DNA of 64,000 bases from Bradyrhizobium sp. dw_411 (GTDB lineage Bacteria > Pseudomonadota > Alphaproteobacteria > Rhizobiales > Xanthobacteraceae): positions 62,001 to 126,000 of the forward strand of contig NZ_JAAVUY010000003.1 in NCBI RefSeq assembly GCF_018449695.1, written 5' to 3'. Of the stretch, positions 26,232-34,890 are shown piece after piece. The notes under the pieces are model-generated. The model did no database searches, was not told the origin of the DNA, and saw nothing but the letters and a program-made list of their open reading frames with translations. Within the stretch, counting starts at the first letter, position 1. Every line of letters begins with the position of its first letter. The translations under genes were made by a program, and so were the position numbers.

Positions 26232-26932
26232 TGGCGACAAGCAAGAAAATACTGGAGCAAGAACCCAGTGAAATCGAAATGCTGTTGCCCTGGCATGCCG
26301 CCGGCACATTGAATGCGCGCGATGTTCGCCGCGTCGATGAAGCGCTCGCGCGCGATCCCGAACTCGCCAAACAATACGCCGTCATTCAGGAAGAGTACGT
26401 CGAAACCATTCATCTCAATGAAAGTCTCGGTGCGCCATCGGCGCGCGCGATGCAGAAGCTGTTTGCCGCGATCGATGGTGAGCCGGTACGCCGACCGTCG
26501 TGGGTATCTGGCATATCCGTTTTCGGACGTATCTCCGGTTTTTTCGCTAGCCTGTCGCCGCGCACGCTCGCCTGGTCGGGGACACTTGGCGCGTTGGCGT
26601 TGCTGCTGCAGGCGGGCCTGATCGGCACCGTGTTGATGAAGGACCAGCCGGCTTCGTTCCAGACCGCCTCATTAAGCACGAACGAGCCCATCACCCGCGG
26701 GCTGGGGGCGGAAGCCCCTCCACGCGCGCTGGTGCGGTTTGCGCCGGATGCGCGCGTTGCCGATATCACGACGCTGCTCGACAACTATCATGCCTTGATC
26801 GTCGACGGTGCAAAAGGTGGCCTGTTCAGGTTGCAATTCGGCGACAGGGCGATGTCAAAGGACGAAATCGCCGACCTGATGGGCAAGCTTCAGAAAGAGA
26901 AGGCCGTGAGCCTCGCCGTGGCCACGCCCTGA
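26228..26932 (+). CDS. Membrane anti-sigma factor with propeptide-like periplasmic domain
   Basis: The ~234-residue protein has a cytoplasmic N-terminal anti-sigma domain (EIEMLLPWHAAGTLNARD, then a helical ALARDPELAKQYAVIQEE), but no Cys-based zinc site; it contains no cysteine at all. One membrane segment (about residues 112-136, LAWSGTLGALALLLQAGLI) leads to a periplasmic domain of ~70 residues (APPRALVRFAPDARV to VSLAVATP) whose beta-alpha-beta pattern resembles I9-type subtilase propeptides. ATG at 26228 overlaps the sigma stop; ATG at 26231 is an equal alternative. It should bind the preceding sigma factor. The propeptide-like domain suggests a link with the next gene's protease. Confidence 0.78.
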   Translation: MMATSKKILEQEPSEIEMLLPWHAAGTLNARDVRRVDEALARDPELAKQYAVIQEEYVETIHLNESLGAPSARAMQKLFAAIDGEPVRRPSWVSGISVFGRISGFFASLSPRTLAWSGTLGALALLLQAGLIGTVLMKDQPASFQTASLSTNEPITRGLGAEAPPRALVRFAPDARVADITTLLDNYHALIVDGAKGGLFRLQFGDRAMSKDEIADLMGKLQKEKAVSLAVATP

Positions 26933-26974
26933 TCCCGCGCAGCTTTTCTTGATGCCGCGTCAATCCGAGGTCTC

Positions 26975-28624
26975 ATGATCCAGCATTGTGCCATTTGGCG
27001 GACCAGGATGCGGCGTGCGATTCCGCTCTTGATGGCCGTGACACTGCCGTTAGCCTGTTTCAACGGCCCGGCGGTTCATGCGCAGGTCGGCGCGATGCGC
27101 TCGCCTTCGATCAACATCCAATCACGGCTGCCGACCATTACCCCGACCGTGGTGGCGCCACGGATCGATCCGAACATTGTGGGCCGGGGGGCGGATATCG
27201 GAAGCGGCCGGAACATTCCTAGCCTTCGCTCGGCCTGCACCGCAGCCGAACGCGACAGCGGCGAATGTTCGGGACAGTCGGCCAACGCGACGGGCGGCGG
27301 CGGCAGCGGCCATGGAACGGCGAAAAACCGGAGCGCCGGCTCGCGCGGCAATACGCTGCAGACCGCGCTGGACCAGCGCGGGATCGCCAATGAACTCGTG
27401 GCCGAGATCGACGGCTCGCTGTCGGATACGCAGGCCGATGAACTGGCGCGGCGTCATGGCCTCACGCGCCTGCAATCGCAGAATTTCCCGCTGATCGGCA
27501 GCACGATCGGTCTGTTTCGCGTAACCAACCGCCGCGCGGTCGATACCGTGAGCCGCGAATTCGCCACCGAGGCCGGCGTTCGCTCGGTGCAGCCAAATTT
27601 CCGCTATGTGCTGCAAGAACAGAAGACGGAATTGACCGAGGGCGATCCCGCGCAATATGCGGTCGCCAAGCTTCATTTGCCCCAGGCGCATACGCTGGCT
27701 CACGGCGCCAATGTGACTGTCGCCGTGATCGATTCCGGAATCGATATCAATCACCCGGAACTGGCTAACTCGATTGCAGCCTCGTTCGATGCGCTCGGCA
27801 GCAAGGAAGGTCCGCATGTCCACGGCACCGGCATCGCCGGCGCGATCGTGGCGCATGCACGGCTGATCGGCAGCGCTCCGGCCGCGCGCATTTTGGCGAT
27901 CCGTGCGTTTGGCGTGGCGTCGAATGGGGCGGAGAGCAGTTCTTATGTGATCCTCAGGGGACTGGATTACGCCGTGGCCCATGGCGCCCAAATCATCAAT
28001 ATGAGTTTTGCCGGCCCGAAGGATGCGTTGATCGAGCGCGGCGTCGCCGCGATAGCCGGCAAAGGCATCGTGATGGTAGCCGCCGCCGGCAATGCCGGAG
28101 CGAAATCGCCGCCGCTCTATCCCGCTGCCAATACCAGCGTTATTGCCGTCAGTGCCACGGATGCTCAGGATAAATTGTTTTCAGCATCGAACCGCGGCGG
28201 CTATATCGCGGTCGCCGCACCCGGCGTGGATATATTCCTGCCGGCGCCGGACAACAAATATCAGATGATTTCGGGCACGTCGTTTTCCGCCGCCTATGTC
28301 AGTGGCCTCGCCGCGCTGATGCTGGAACGCAATCCGGGGTTGAAGCCCGTTGAGGTCCGCGCGATCCTGATGAAGACGGCGCGTGATCTCGGGCCCGCCG
28401 GCCGGGATGATCTGTTCGGCGCGGGTGAAGCCGACGCCTACGCCGCAGTCCAGGCCGCCGCCGCACCCGCGGTGCCGGTCGCCGGGGGTTCCAGTCCGCC
28501 CGCGGTCAAAAGCGCGCCGGACCAGCAGGACGCCCCGGCGACGCGAGGCCTGGAACAGCCGGCGTCCGCCACGCTGGCGTCCGGCAAACCGGCAGACGGC
28601 GATCCCAAGCCCGCGGCGCAGTAA
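26975..28624 (+). CDS. Secreted S8 family serine peptidase (subtilase)
   Basis: The 549-residue precursor has a signal peptide (IPLLMAVTLPLACF...VHAQ), a Gly-rich linker, a propeptide-like region (~residues 139-215, ending RSVQPNFRY), and an S8 catalytic domain. The triad is visible: Asp253 in VAVIDSGIDINH, His283 in HVHGTGIAG and Ser436 in SGTSFSAAYVSG. A Pro/Ala-rich tail of ~70 residues follows. The protease would act in the periplasm or outside the cell. It lies 42 bases after the anti-sigma gene and probably belongs to the same operon, which makes it a candidate target or effector of that sigma pathway. Confidence 0.9.
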   Translation: MIQHCAIWRTRMRRAIPLLMAVTLPLACFNGPAVHAQVGAMRSPSINIQSRLPTITPTVVAPRIDPNIVGRGADIGSGRNIPSLRSACTAAERDSGECSGQSANATGGGGSGHGTAKNRSAGSRGNTLQTALDQRGIANELVAEIDGSLSDTQADELARRHGLTRLQSQNFPLIGSTIGLFRVTNRRAVDTVSREFATEAGVRSVQPNFRYVLQEQKTELTEGDPAQYAVAKLHLPQAHTLAHGANVTVAVIDSGIDINHPELANSIAASFDALGSKEGPHVHGTGIAGAIVAHARLIGSAPAARILAIRAFGVASNGAESSSYVILRGLDYAVAHGAQIINMSFAGPKDALIERGVAAIAGKGIVMVAAAGNAGAKSPPLYPAANTSVIAVSATDAQDKLFSASNRGGYIAVAAPGVDIFLPAPDNKYQMISGTSFSAAYVSGLAALMLERNPGLKPVEVRAILMKTARDLGPAGRDDLFGAGEADAYAAVQAAAAPAVPVAGGSSPPAVKSAPDQQDAPATRGLEQPASATLASGKPADGDPKPAAQ

Positions 28625-28721
28625 TTCTGTACCCAGAATACCAGCCAAAAACACCGTGTGGAAAAGTTAAAAAAATCGAAAGCGCGTTGAACGTCCGCCG
28701 CCCCTGCCGCGACTTACCTAG

Positions 28722-28830
28722 GTGGGAGCGGTAATCCCTCCCCATCGAGGCTGTATTTGGCGCGAGCGCCCATCCACCCCAAGCGCCCATATAGCTTGAC
28801 CCGTCCGGTTGTCCCCCCGGACGGGTCTTT
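28722..28830 (+). ncRNA. Possible small RNA ending in a strong terminator
   Basis: An isolated Rho-independent-type terminator (see 28798-28835) ends a ~100-base stretch that is not an extension of the protease gene: it contains a GGGAGCGG...CCCTCCCC pairing and a second GGCGCGAGCGCC hairpin (28759-28770). A weak promoter-like TTGAAC lies at 28687. The exact ends are guesses; the stretch could also be the 3' untranslated end of the protease operon. Confidence 0.35.
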
Positions 28831-28835
28831 CGTTT
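28798..28835 (+). terminator. Rho-independent terminator
   Basis: GACCCGTCCGG (28798-28808) pairs perfectly with CCGGACGGGTC (28817-28827) around an 8-base loop and is followed by TTTCGTTT. Confidence 0.8.
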
Positions 28836-29097
28836 CCAGCGATCTTTTCGTGCAAGCATCAGGTCCGCCGCCGCAAATTGAAGCCGCCGCGATCGTGCAA
28901 TGCCACCATGTCCGGGTGCCGCTTGACTGTGAATGGCCAGGAAAACCCCGGGTTACTACGGTTTTCTGACGGCGCAGGGCGCCTGTAAGAGGTGTTCGCT
29001 GGACAAAATCGGAGTTTTCCACAAAATATCTCCGTCACGTCGTAATTGATTCGTTCCTGTTGCGTAGGCGTCCGTTTTTCTCCTTACGGGCAGGTTC

Positions 29098-29619
29098 ATG
29101 ACACATCGACTGGACGTGGCGCGTGGCCGCAGCATCGTCGCGCGCTGGTGCGCGCTCGCCGAGCAGCGGCTCGAATATCTCACCGAATTGTTCGAGACCG
29201 GCCGCTGGCGCCGTTATCACAGCGAAACCGCCTTTCTTGAGAATATCAGGGAGGCCAAGGCTGCCGTCGAAACCTGGCGCGACCTGTTGACGCGCGAGGC
29301 CTCGCTCGACAATTCGGCGATCGATATGTCATGGCTCAGCCGCGTGGCCCCGGCGCCGCCGCCGCGCCAGACGATGCCCGATCCCGCGCGCCGGCCTGCG
29401 CTGGCGCCGATCACCCAGCCATCGCCACGGCCGATTGTCGTGAAATCAGCGGATATCGATCGCATCTCTTCTGATGAGGCGCCTTCCGCGCCTGTCATGG
29501 CGGCACCGGTTATGGCCGCGCCGGTCATGGAAGCACCGGCTCTGGACAATACGATGGAACTGTTGCTCGACATCGACGCAATCGAGCGGCGTTATCCGCT
29601 GCTGCGCAACGCGATGTAA
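29098..29619 (+). CDS. TIGR03809-type hypothetical protein
   Basis: The 173-residue protein has an Arg/Glu-rich helical N-terminus (MTHRLDVARGRSIVARW, LEYLTELFETGRWRRYHSE) that I recognise as the TIGR03809 family, found in Bradyrhizobium relatives next to the TIGR03808 protein. The middle is Pro/Ala-rich with three near-identical APVM(A/E)AP units (about residues 133-148), and the end carries a short conserved LLDIDAIERRYPLLRN. No signal peptide or catalytic site is seen; the function is unknown. It is convergent with the TIGR03808 gene, 30 bases away, rather than in operon with it. Confidence 0.72.
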   Translation: MTHRLDVARGRSIVARWCALAEQRLEYLTELFETGRWRRYHSETAFLENIREAKAAVETWRDLLTREASLDNSAIDMSWLSRVAPAPPPRQTMPDPARRPALAPITQPSPRPIVVKSADIDRISSDEAPSAPVMAAPVMAAPVMEAPALDNTMELLLDIDAIERRYPLLRNAM

Positions 29620-29649
29620 TTCGCTGCGTCGTTCCCGCGTGCAAAGGAT

Positions 29650-31014
29650 CTACTTTCTCACCGCATTGGTCCCGACTACCACCTGAGCGAAGCGCTGCGC
29701 GCCCTCGGCGCACAGGTCCGGCGTAATCGGCCTGATGTGATCGAGTCCCACCACGGCGCCGCGCGGTGTTTCCGAAATCATGTTGTTATTGACCAGCGCC
29801 GTGCCGGCGCCCGGGGTCACCGATACGCCGACGCCGACGAAGGCCTTGCGGATCACATTGCCCGAGATCACGACGTCGCGCAGATATTTGCCCCAGCCGG
29901 CGACGATCCCGAACGAAGGCGCGTTTTCGATCACATTGCCCGACACCGAGGTGTCCGCCTCGACATAGATGCCGATGCCGGCATCGTCATCCGGCGCGGT
30001 GCCGATCGGCCGCTTTGGCAGGAGATTGCGGATGATGTTGCCTTGCACGACCGCGAGGCTTCCGCCTTCATTGAAATTGCACACGGACACGCCCAGCGCC
30101 GCGCCGTCCACGGTGTTGTTGGCGATCACGGCGCCCTCGAACGCAAATTCGGAATAGAGTGCGACTTCCCGCACGTCGCTGACGCTGTTGCCGGAGATCT
30201 GGATGTTGGCTGCCGAATTGCCGCGCACCGCCGAATAATCGCAATTGCGGATGCGATTGCCGCGCACAATGACATTGCCGGCGCGAAACGCGTTGATGGC
30301 GTTGCCATATTGTCCGGACCCGCCGGGGCCGGCCTTGATGTCCTCGATGCGGTTGTCGAGCACCTGGGTGCCGTCGTCGCCGATGGCGGTGCGCAGGATC
30401 TCGATGCCGTTGTCGTTGGTGCCGGTAATGGTATTGCGCGTCACCAGCAGACCCTGCGCGTCGAACGAGACAATCGCCGTGCCCGCGATGCCCGTGATGA
30501 TGTTGCCGCTGATGTCGCCCGATACATTCTCGAACCAGATGCCGTTGCCGCCGCTGCCGGCGATCTCGCAATTGACGATGCGGATATCGCGGCCGCCAAG
30601 GCAATGAACGAGGCCGCGCCGGTTCGGCAGCGGAATGCCGCTGCCGTCGAACATGATGCCGTCGAGACCGATGCTACCGGCGCCTTCGCCCGACAGCATC
30701 GACGCGCCGCCATTGAAGATGAACCGGGTTGCGCCGCGCACGCCGATCAGTTGCGTGCCGCTTTGCAGCCGCAGCATGCCGGTGCGGTAGACACCCGGCG
30801 GCAGTGCGAGCGGGACTTGCGCGCGCGCCGCTTCATCGATCGCGCGCTGCAGGGCCTTGGTCTGATCGTCCGGGCTGCCGGGGCGAACGCCGTATTGCGT
30901 GACGTCGCGCCCAAGAGCGGAGGTCGGCGGCGCGGCTCGCGCGGCGTCAGGCGACATCGCGCCGGCAACACCGGCTGCGGAAGCTCCAATCAGATGGCGG
31001 CGATTGACGTCCAT
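29650..31014 (-). CDS. Tat-exported parallel beta-helix protein, TIGR03808 type
   Basis: The 454-residue protein starts with a twin-arginine signal (VNRRHLIGASAAGVAGA) and is followed by many ~22-residue right-handed beta-helix turns (GNIITGIAGTAIV, GNRIRNCDYSAV, NNTVDGAALGVSV and similar), as in pectate-lyase-fold carbohydrate-active or surface proteins. It fits the TIGR03808 family of Tat-translocated repeat proteins. No lyase or hydrolase catalytic set can be assigned by eye. The start at 31014 gives the correct signal; the frame to 31071 adds 19 unlikely residues. Periplasmic or surface polysaccharide binding or cleavage is a guess. Confidence 0.8.
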   Translation of the reverse strand: MDVNRRHLIGASAAGVAGAMSPDAARAAPPTSALGRDVTQYGVRPGSPDDQTKALQRAIDEAARAQVPLALPPGVYRTGMLRLQSGTQLIGVRGATRFIFNGGASMLSGEGAGSIGLDGIMFDGSGIPLPNRRGLVHCLGGRDIRIVNCEIAGSGGNGIWFENVSGDISGNIITGIAGTAIVSFDAQGLLVTRNTITGTNDNGIEILRTAIGDDGTQVLDNRIEDIKAGPGGSGQYGNAINAFRAGNVIVRGNRIRNCDYSAVRGNSAANIQISGNSVSDVREVALYSEFAFEGAVIANNTVDGAALGVSVCNFNEGGSLAVVQGNIIRNLLPKRPIGTAPDDDAGIGIYVEADTSVSGNVIENAPSFGIVAGWGKYLRDVVISGNVIRKAFVGVGVSVTPGAGTALVNNNMISETPRGAVVGLDHIRPITPDLCAEGAQRFAQVVVGTNAVRK

Positions 31015-31152
31015 GGTGGCATATTCCCGGCGGGTCCCGCGAACCGCGCCCGCTTTGTTGAAGTAACGCAAAAATACCGCGGCACGTGCTGAAGGCGAGG
31101 GCGGAGCAAGGCGATTGTTGGGGGTAGGGTTAATCGTTCAATCCGTTTCGTA

Positions 31153-31234
31153 GGGTGGGCAAAGCGCCAGCGTGCCCACCGACTTGTTTCACGGGATAGA
31201 TGGTGGGCACGGCGCAAGCGCGCCTTTGCCCACC
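31153..31234. repeat. Palindromic repeat with GGGTGGGCAAAG ends
   Basis: The outer arms GGGTGGGCAAAGCG (31153) and CGCCTTTGCCCACCC (31220-31234) pair, and the inner CGTGCCCACC/GGTGGGCACG (31171-31180 with 31202-31211) pairs perfectly. It fills most of the gap upstream of the beta-helix gene and downstream of pcp. I recognise it as a dispersed repeat type of these genomes. Confidence 0.8.
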
Positions 31235-31246
31235 CGCGCCCGCGCA

Positions 31247-31897
31247 TCACGTGATCTTTCTTCGCGTCAGCCTCACCATTTCCATCAGGATCGCCTCGCC
31301 GGCATCGACCAGTTCATCCAGCGTGATGCGATGCGGTGCGCCCTTGCGTCGGGGAGCGCCGCCGCGTGCGATCAGCGGAATATGCACAAACGCCACGAGG
31401 CGCGGACCGGCATCGCCACCCGTCGCCTCGATGGCGCGCCAGCTCAGATAATTGCAGAGATAACTGCCCGCATCGCGCGAGGCGCGGGCGTCGATGCCCG
31501 TGCTGTCGGCCGCGCGCAGCAGTCTCATAGTGTGCGGGCCGAACATGACAGCGTCGGCGCCGCCTGCAATCGATCCCTTGCGCGCGCGTGTCTGATCGGC
31601 ATCCGGCCATCGGGTCGTGACCGCGTTGCGCGCGCGGGTCTCGATCCGGACATGCGCGGTGCGGCCCGCGAGGCCGAACATCAAAACCGCCTGCGGGCGA
31701 TATTTCGCCAGGAGCTGCGGCAATTCGCGATCGACGGCTTGATACGTGACCGGAAAAATGTGGCCCGACAATTCGACGCCATCGAGCGCGGGACGGCGCA
31801 GCCGCAACAGCCGCGCCACCAGCGCCTGCGTCGGATTGAACGGCGCGCCCGGAAACGGGCCGAAGCCGGTGATGAGGATACGGAGTTTTTCGCTCAT
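31247..31897 (-). CDS. pcp: Pyroglutamyl-peptidase I (C15 cysteine peptidase)
   Basis: The 216-residue protein removes N-terminal pyroglutamate from peptides in the cytoplasm. The family's N-terminal ILITGFGPFPGAPFNPTQ is present, and the catalytic Glu, Cys and His can be placed in VRIETRARN, GSYLCNYLSW and VAFVHIPL. Its ATG lies one base past the meaB stop, so it is translated from the same transcript; a functional link with methylmalonyl-CoA mutase maturation is not obvious. Confidence 0.9.
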   Translation of the reverse strand: MSEKLRILITGFGPFPGAPFNPTQALVARLLRLRRPALDGVELSGHIFPVTYQAVDRELPQLLAKYRPQAVLMFGLAGRTAHVRIETRARNAVTTRWPDADQTRARKGSIAGGADAVMFGPHTMRLLRAADSTGIDARASRDAGSYLCNYLSWRAIEATGGDAGPRLVAFVHIPLIARGGAPRRKGAPHRITLDELVDAGEAILMEMVRLTRRKIT

Positions 31898-31898
31898 C

Positions 31899-32891
31899 TC
31901 ACTTCAGCCATTCCGCGATCTGCTCCGCCGCCAGCGCCGGCGTGATGCGGCCGTCGGCCACTTCGGACTCGGTCTTCTTCACCTTGGCGCGGATGGCAGG
32001 TTCGGAGCGCAGCCGCGTCATCATGCGCTGCTCCAGCATCGACCACATCCACTTCACCTGCTGCTGCCGCCGGCGCTTAGTAAATTCGCCGCTGGCATTC
32101 ATCGCGGTGCGATGCTCCCCGATTTTCTGCCACAGCGCATCGAGGCCGGTGCCGGTCAGTGCCGAATAGGTCAGGACCGGTGGCTGCCAGTGTTCCGAGC
32201 GCGGGCTCAGGATATGCAGCGCGCCGCGATATTCGGCCGCCGCGAGATTGGCGCGCTTGATGTTGTCGCCATCGGCCTTGTTGACCGCGATCATGTCGGC
32301 CAGTTCGACCAGCCCCTTCTTGATGCCTTGCAACTCGTCCCCGGCGCCGGGAAGCATCAGCGCCAGGAAAAAATCGGTCATGTCGCAGACGGCCGTCTCG
32401 GATTGCCCTATGCCGACGGTCTCCACCAGCACCACGTCGAAATCAGCGGCTTCGCACAACAGCATCGCCTCGCGGGTTTTCGCGGCGACGCCGCCGAGCG
32501 TGCCGGAAGCGGGCGAGGGCCGGATGAAGGCGCTGTCGGACGCCGAGAGCCGCGCCATCCGGGTCTTGTCGCCGAGGATCGAGCCGCCGGTGCGCGCCGA
32601 CGAAGGATCCACCGCGAGTACCGCGACCTTGTGGCCGCGCTCGATCAGGAACATGCCGAGCCCGTCGATGGTGGTGGACTTGCCGACCCCGGGCGAGCCG
32701 GTGATCCCGACCCGAACCGCCTTGCCGGTGTCGGGCAGCAGTGCCTGCACCAGATCGCGCGCCGCCGCCTGATGATCGCCGCGCCGGCTTTCGATCAGCG
32801 TAATCGCCCGCGCCAGCGCCGCACGGCTTCCGGCACGAAGATCCTTGGCGAGGGCGTTGATGTCGGTGGTGGCACTCTTGAGCAGGGTCAT
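31899..32891 (-). CDS. meaB: MeaB, GTPase chaperone of methylmalonyl-CoA mutase
   Basis: The 330-residue G3E-type GTPase carries the Walker A GSPGVGKST, the DPSSARTGGSILGDKTRM switch segment, VETVGIGQSE and the NKAD guanine motif. MeaB guards and loads adenosylcobalamin into methylmalonyl-CoA mutase. The mutase genes are about 21 kb away in this window (53.7-58.5 kb). The start at 32891 matches the family; the frame runs 19 codons further upstream. Confidence 0.92.
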   Translation of the reverse strand: MTLLKSATTDINALAKDLRAGSRAALARAITLIESRRGDHQAAARDLVQALLPDTGKAVRVGITGSPGVGKSTTIDGLGMFLIERGHKVAVLAVDPSSARTGGSILGDKTRMARLSASDSAFIRPSPASGTLGGVAAKTREAMLLCEAADFDVVLVETVGIGQSETAVCDMTDFFLALMLPGAGDELQGIKKGLVELADMIAVNKADGDNIKRANLAAAEYRGALHILSPRSEHWQPPVLTYSALTGTGLDALWQKIGEHRTAMNASGEFTKRRRQQQVKWMWSMLEQRMMTRLRSEPAIRAKVKKTESEVADGRITPALAAEQIAEWLK

Positions 32892-32955
32892 GGCTCTGTT
32901 TACAGCGATGAGACGGGGCAGGCGAGGGGGGTGGACAAGAGTGTCCAATCTAAAC

Positions 32956-33037
32956 CGTCATTGCGAGCGAAGCGAAGCAATCCATCGGGCAACAAGCAAG
33001 AATGGATTGCTTCGTCGCTTCGCTCCTCGCAATGACG
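32956..33037. repeat. REP-like palindromic repeat, family A copy 2
   Basis: This copy has the same CGTCATTGCGAG...CTCGCAATGACG outer arms as 10763-10874, with inner arms GCGAAGCGAAGCAATCCA and TGGATTGCTTCGTCGC. It opens the repeat-filled gap after meaB. Confidence 0.85.
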
Positions 33038-33051
33038 GCATTCCCTCTCAA

Positions 33052-33173
33052 CGTCGTCCTGGCGAAGGCCGGGACCCATACGCCGCGGCCTATCATTGAA
33101 GAATGCTGTTGGAGGACTTTCGCGCAACACAACGTTCCTGTGGTTATGGGTCCCGGCCTTCGCCGGGACGACG
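33052..33173. repeat. Palindromic repeat, GTCGTCCTGGCGAAGGCC type
   Basis: The 29-base arms 33052-33080 and 33145-33173 are almost perfect inverted copies (GGCGAAGGCCGGGACCCATA against its complement), around a 64-base spacer. Confidence 0.85.
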
Positions 33174-33236
33174 ATGTGGAGACATAACGTCACATTCTCG
33201 CGGCGCGATACGCCCGAGTGATGCCAAGAATTTCCA

Positions 33237-33700
33237 CCCTCCGAGAACAGAGGGCGCAGGGAATACCGGGCGCCTGGTGCGCCCGCAGCCGCATGTGCGA
33301 AGGTCGAAAGCAAAAAAGCACACGCGTCAGTCAGGTCACACCGAAAACACCCGGCATTCCCCGCGCAATGGTTTACGGCTTACTTCGCGCTCTCCCCGGT
33401 GATCGGGCTCTTTTGCCACCGTCGCTCCTGAGAAGCTTGCTTCTCGAGAACTTGACGCCAGCGTCGAGGCGTCAGGACCACACGACTTCGCCGTCCGCAT
33501 CACGCGCCATTCGTCAAAGGCGCATCCGCGTCCACCGCATCCCGCCTCACGTCCGTGACGATCGCGAAACGCCCCTCTGGGAGGCGGGACGGCGGAATCA
33601 ATATTACTGTTTCTACCGGTCAGTCAATAAAAATTCGGAAAATCAGAAATTTTATATAAGCCATTCAGCATGTCCGGCCTACGTATAGTGGGCCGGACAC
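33237..33700. repeat. Long composite intergenic repeat, probably non-coding
   Basis: A ~460-base block with no convincing gene. It contains a GAGAAGCTTGCTTCTC palindrome (33431-33446), GCCAGCGTCGAGGCGTC, a GCCCCTCTGGGAGGCGG stem near 33570, and an AT-rich tail with TTCGGAAAA. I recognise the whole as a dispersed repeat of Bradyrhizobium-type genomes. Two pieces recur in this window, at 37790-37828 and 43421-43480. A 156-codon frame that runs through it should not be annotated. Confidence 0.7.
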
Positions 33701-33745
33701 GTTTGCGGCACGCCATCAAAAACGGATGGCATTCTCTTTTGGTTC

Positions 33746-34876
33746 TCAAGCGACGTTTTTCAACGGAAATGGCTGAACGCCGAGATGAGGCAGTATCTTT
33801 TCGGCGACATAGTAAGCCTGCTCGATAAGCGGATAGGCCGAAAATATGAAGGTATCGACGCCGATGGATTCGTACTCCTGCAATCGCTCCACGACCTCGT
33901 TGACTGATCCCACCAGTGCGGTGGGCGGTCCGTCCTGCAGGATTGTCTGACCCGACCAGAGGTTGGGCGCTATTTGCAATACTCTCGGATCTTCCGGCGT
34001 CTTCCCCGCCAACAGGTTTTCAAGTTCGCGCTTGTCGATCAAACCCGACAATCGCTGGGCACTGACCGATGTTCCGCCGCTTTTGCCGCCCCGTCGCGCG
34101 ATTTCCGCGCGGGCCGCCAGGGTTGCCGAGGTTGCGCGACCGAGGAAATCCTTGGCGGCGCCCCATGCTTCTTCCGATGTTTCCCTGACAATAAGCGGGG
34201 CGCGAAGGCCGATCCGAAGAGTTCGGCCGTTACGGTCCGCCGCGTCGCGAACGCGCTTGATTTTCTCTTTCACCAAATGCAGCGGCTCGGCGAATGTGAG
34301 ATAGTTTACGGCGTGACGTCCGGCAAACTCGATGGCTGCGTCGGACGAACCGGAAAACCATAGCGGCACTGAAGGCCGGGTCGGCTGAATGCGAATGCTC
34401 TTGCCCGCTTGAGCCAGCTTGAAGAAGCGTCCTTCATGGTCGATGATCTCGCCAGCGACCAACCGCTTGAAGATGGACCAATATTCTTCATGCATTTCGT
34501 AACGCTGATCGTTCTCCAGAAAAACACCGAATTCCCGCATGACAGGTGTTTCCGAGTTGATGATATTGATCACAAGTCGGTTGTTGAACAGGTCGTCGAA
34601 GCTGAGAGCCATATTGGCGAGTGTCGAGGGCGAGATCAGCCCTGGATATACAGCGACCAGCGGCCGGAATTTCTCGGTGAGCGTCGCCAACGTTGTTGCG
34701 AGAATTAGCGGCTCATGCCGCATCGTCGCAACCAGTGCGCCGGAGTAGGGCAGTTCGTCCATCGCTGCCGCCAATACCCGGAAATGCTTCAATTGGTCGA
34801 CCTTCCGTCGGCCGTCCGGTTCCCAGGGATAGTGCCCATCCGGCGCGTTGAAGAACCAAAGAATTTCGCTCGCCAT
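33746..34876 (-). CDS. LLM class flavin-dependent monooxygenase (SsuD-like)
   Basis: The 376-residue protein is a bacterial luciferase-fold, FMNH2-dependent oxygenase of the alkanesulfonate monooxygenase group (ILWFFNAPDGHYPWEP at the N-terminus, RLVINIINSETPV, RYEMHEEYWSIFKRL, PLWFSGSSDAAIEFAGRHA). It would release sulfite from an organosulfonate using reduced flavin from a separate reductase not seen here. It is the last gene of a four-gene operon with an ABC importer (14-base gap). The real substrate may differ from simple alkanesulfonates. Confidence 0.88.
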   Translation of the reverse strand: MASEILWFFNAPDGHYPWEPDGRRKVDQLKHFRVLAAAMDELPYSGALVATMRHEPLILATTLATLTEKFRPLVAVYPGLISPSTLANMALSFDDLFNNRLVINIINSETPVMREFGVFLENDQRYEMHEEYWSIFKRLVAGEIIDHEGRFFKLAQAGKSIRIQPTRPSVPLWFSGSSDAAIEFAGRHAVNYLTFAEPLHLVKEKIKRVRDAADRNGRTLRIGLRAPLIVRETSEEAWGAAKDFLGRATSATLAARAEIARRGGKSGGTSVSAQRLSGLIDKRELENLLAGKTPEDPRVLQIAPNLWSGQTILQDGPPTALVGSVNEVVERLQEYESIGVDTFIFSAYPLIEQAYYVAEKILPHLGVQPFPLKNVA

Positions 34877-34890
34877 GTTACTTTCTCCAG

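Noticed and set aside
33218..33688. 156-codon frame in the composite repeat
   Set aside because: It lies within a dispersed palindromic repeat, has low-complexity composition and no ribosome site.
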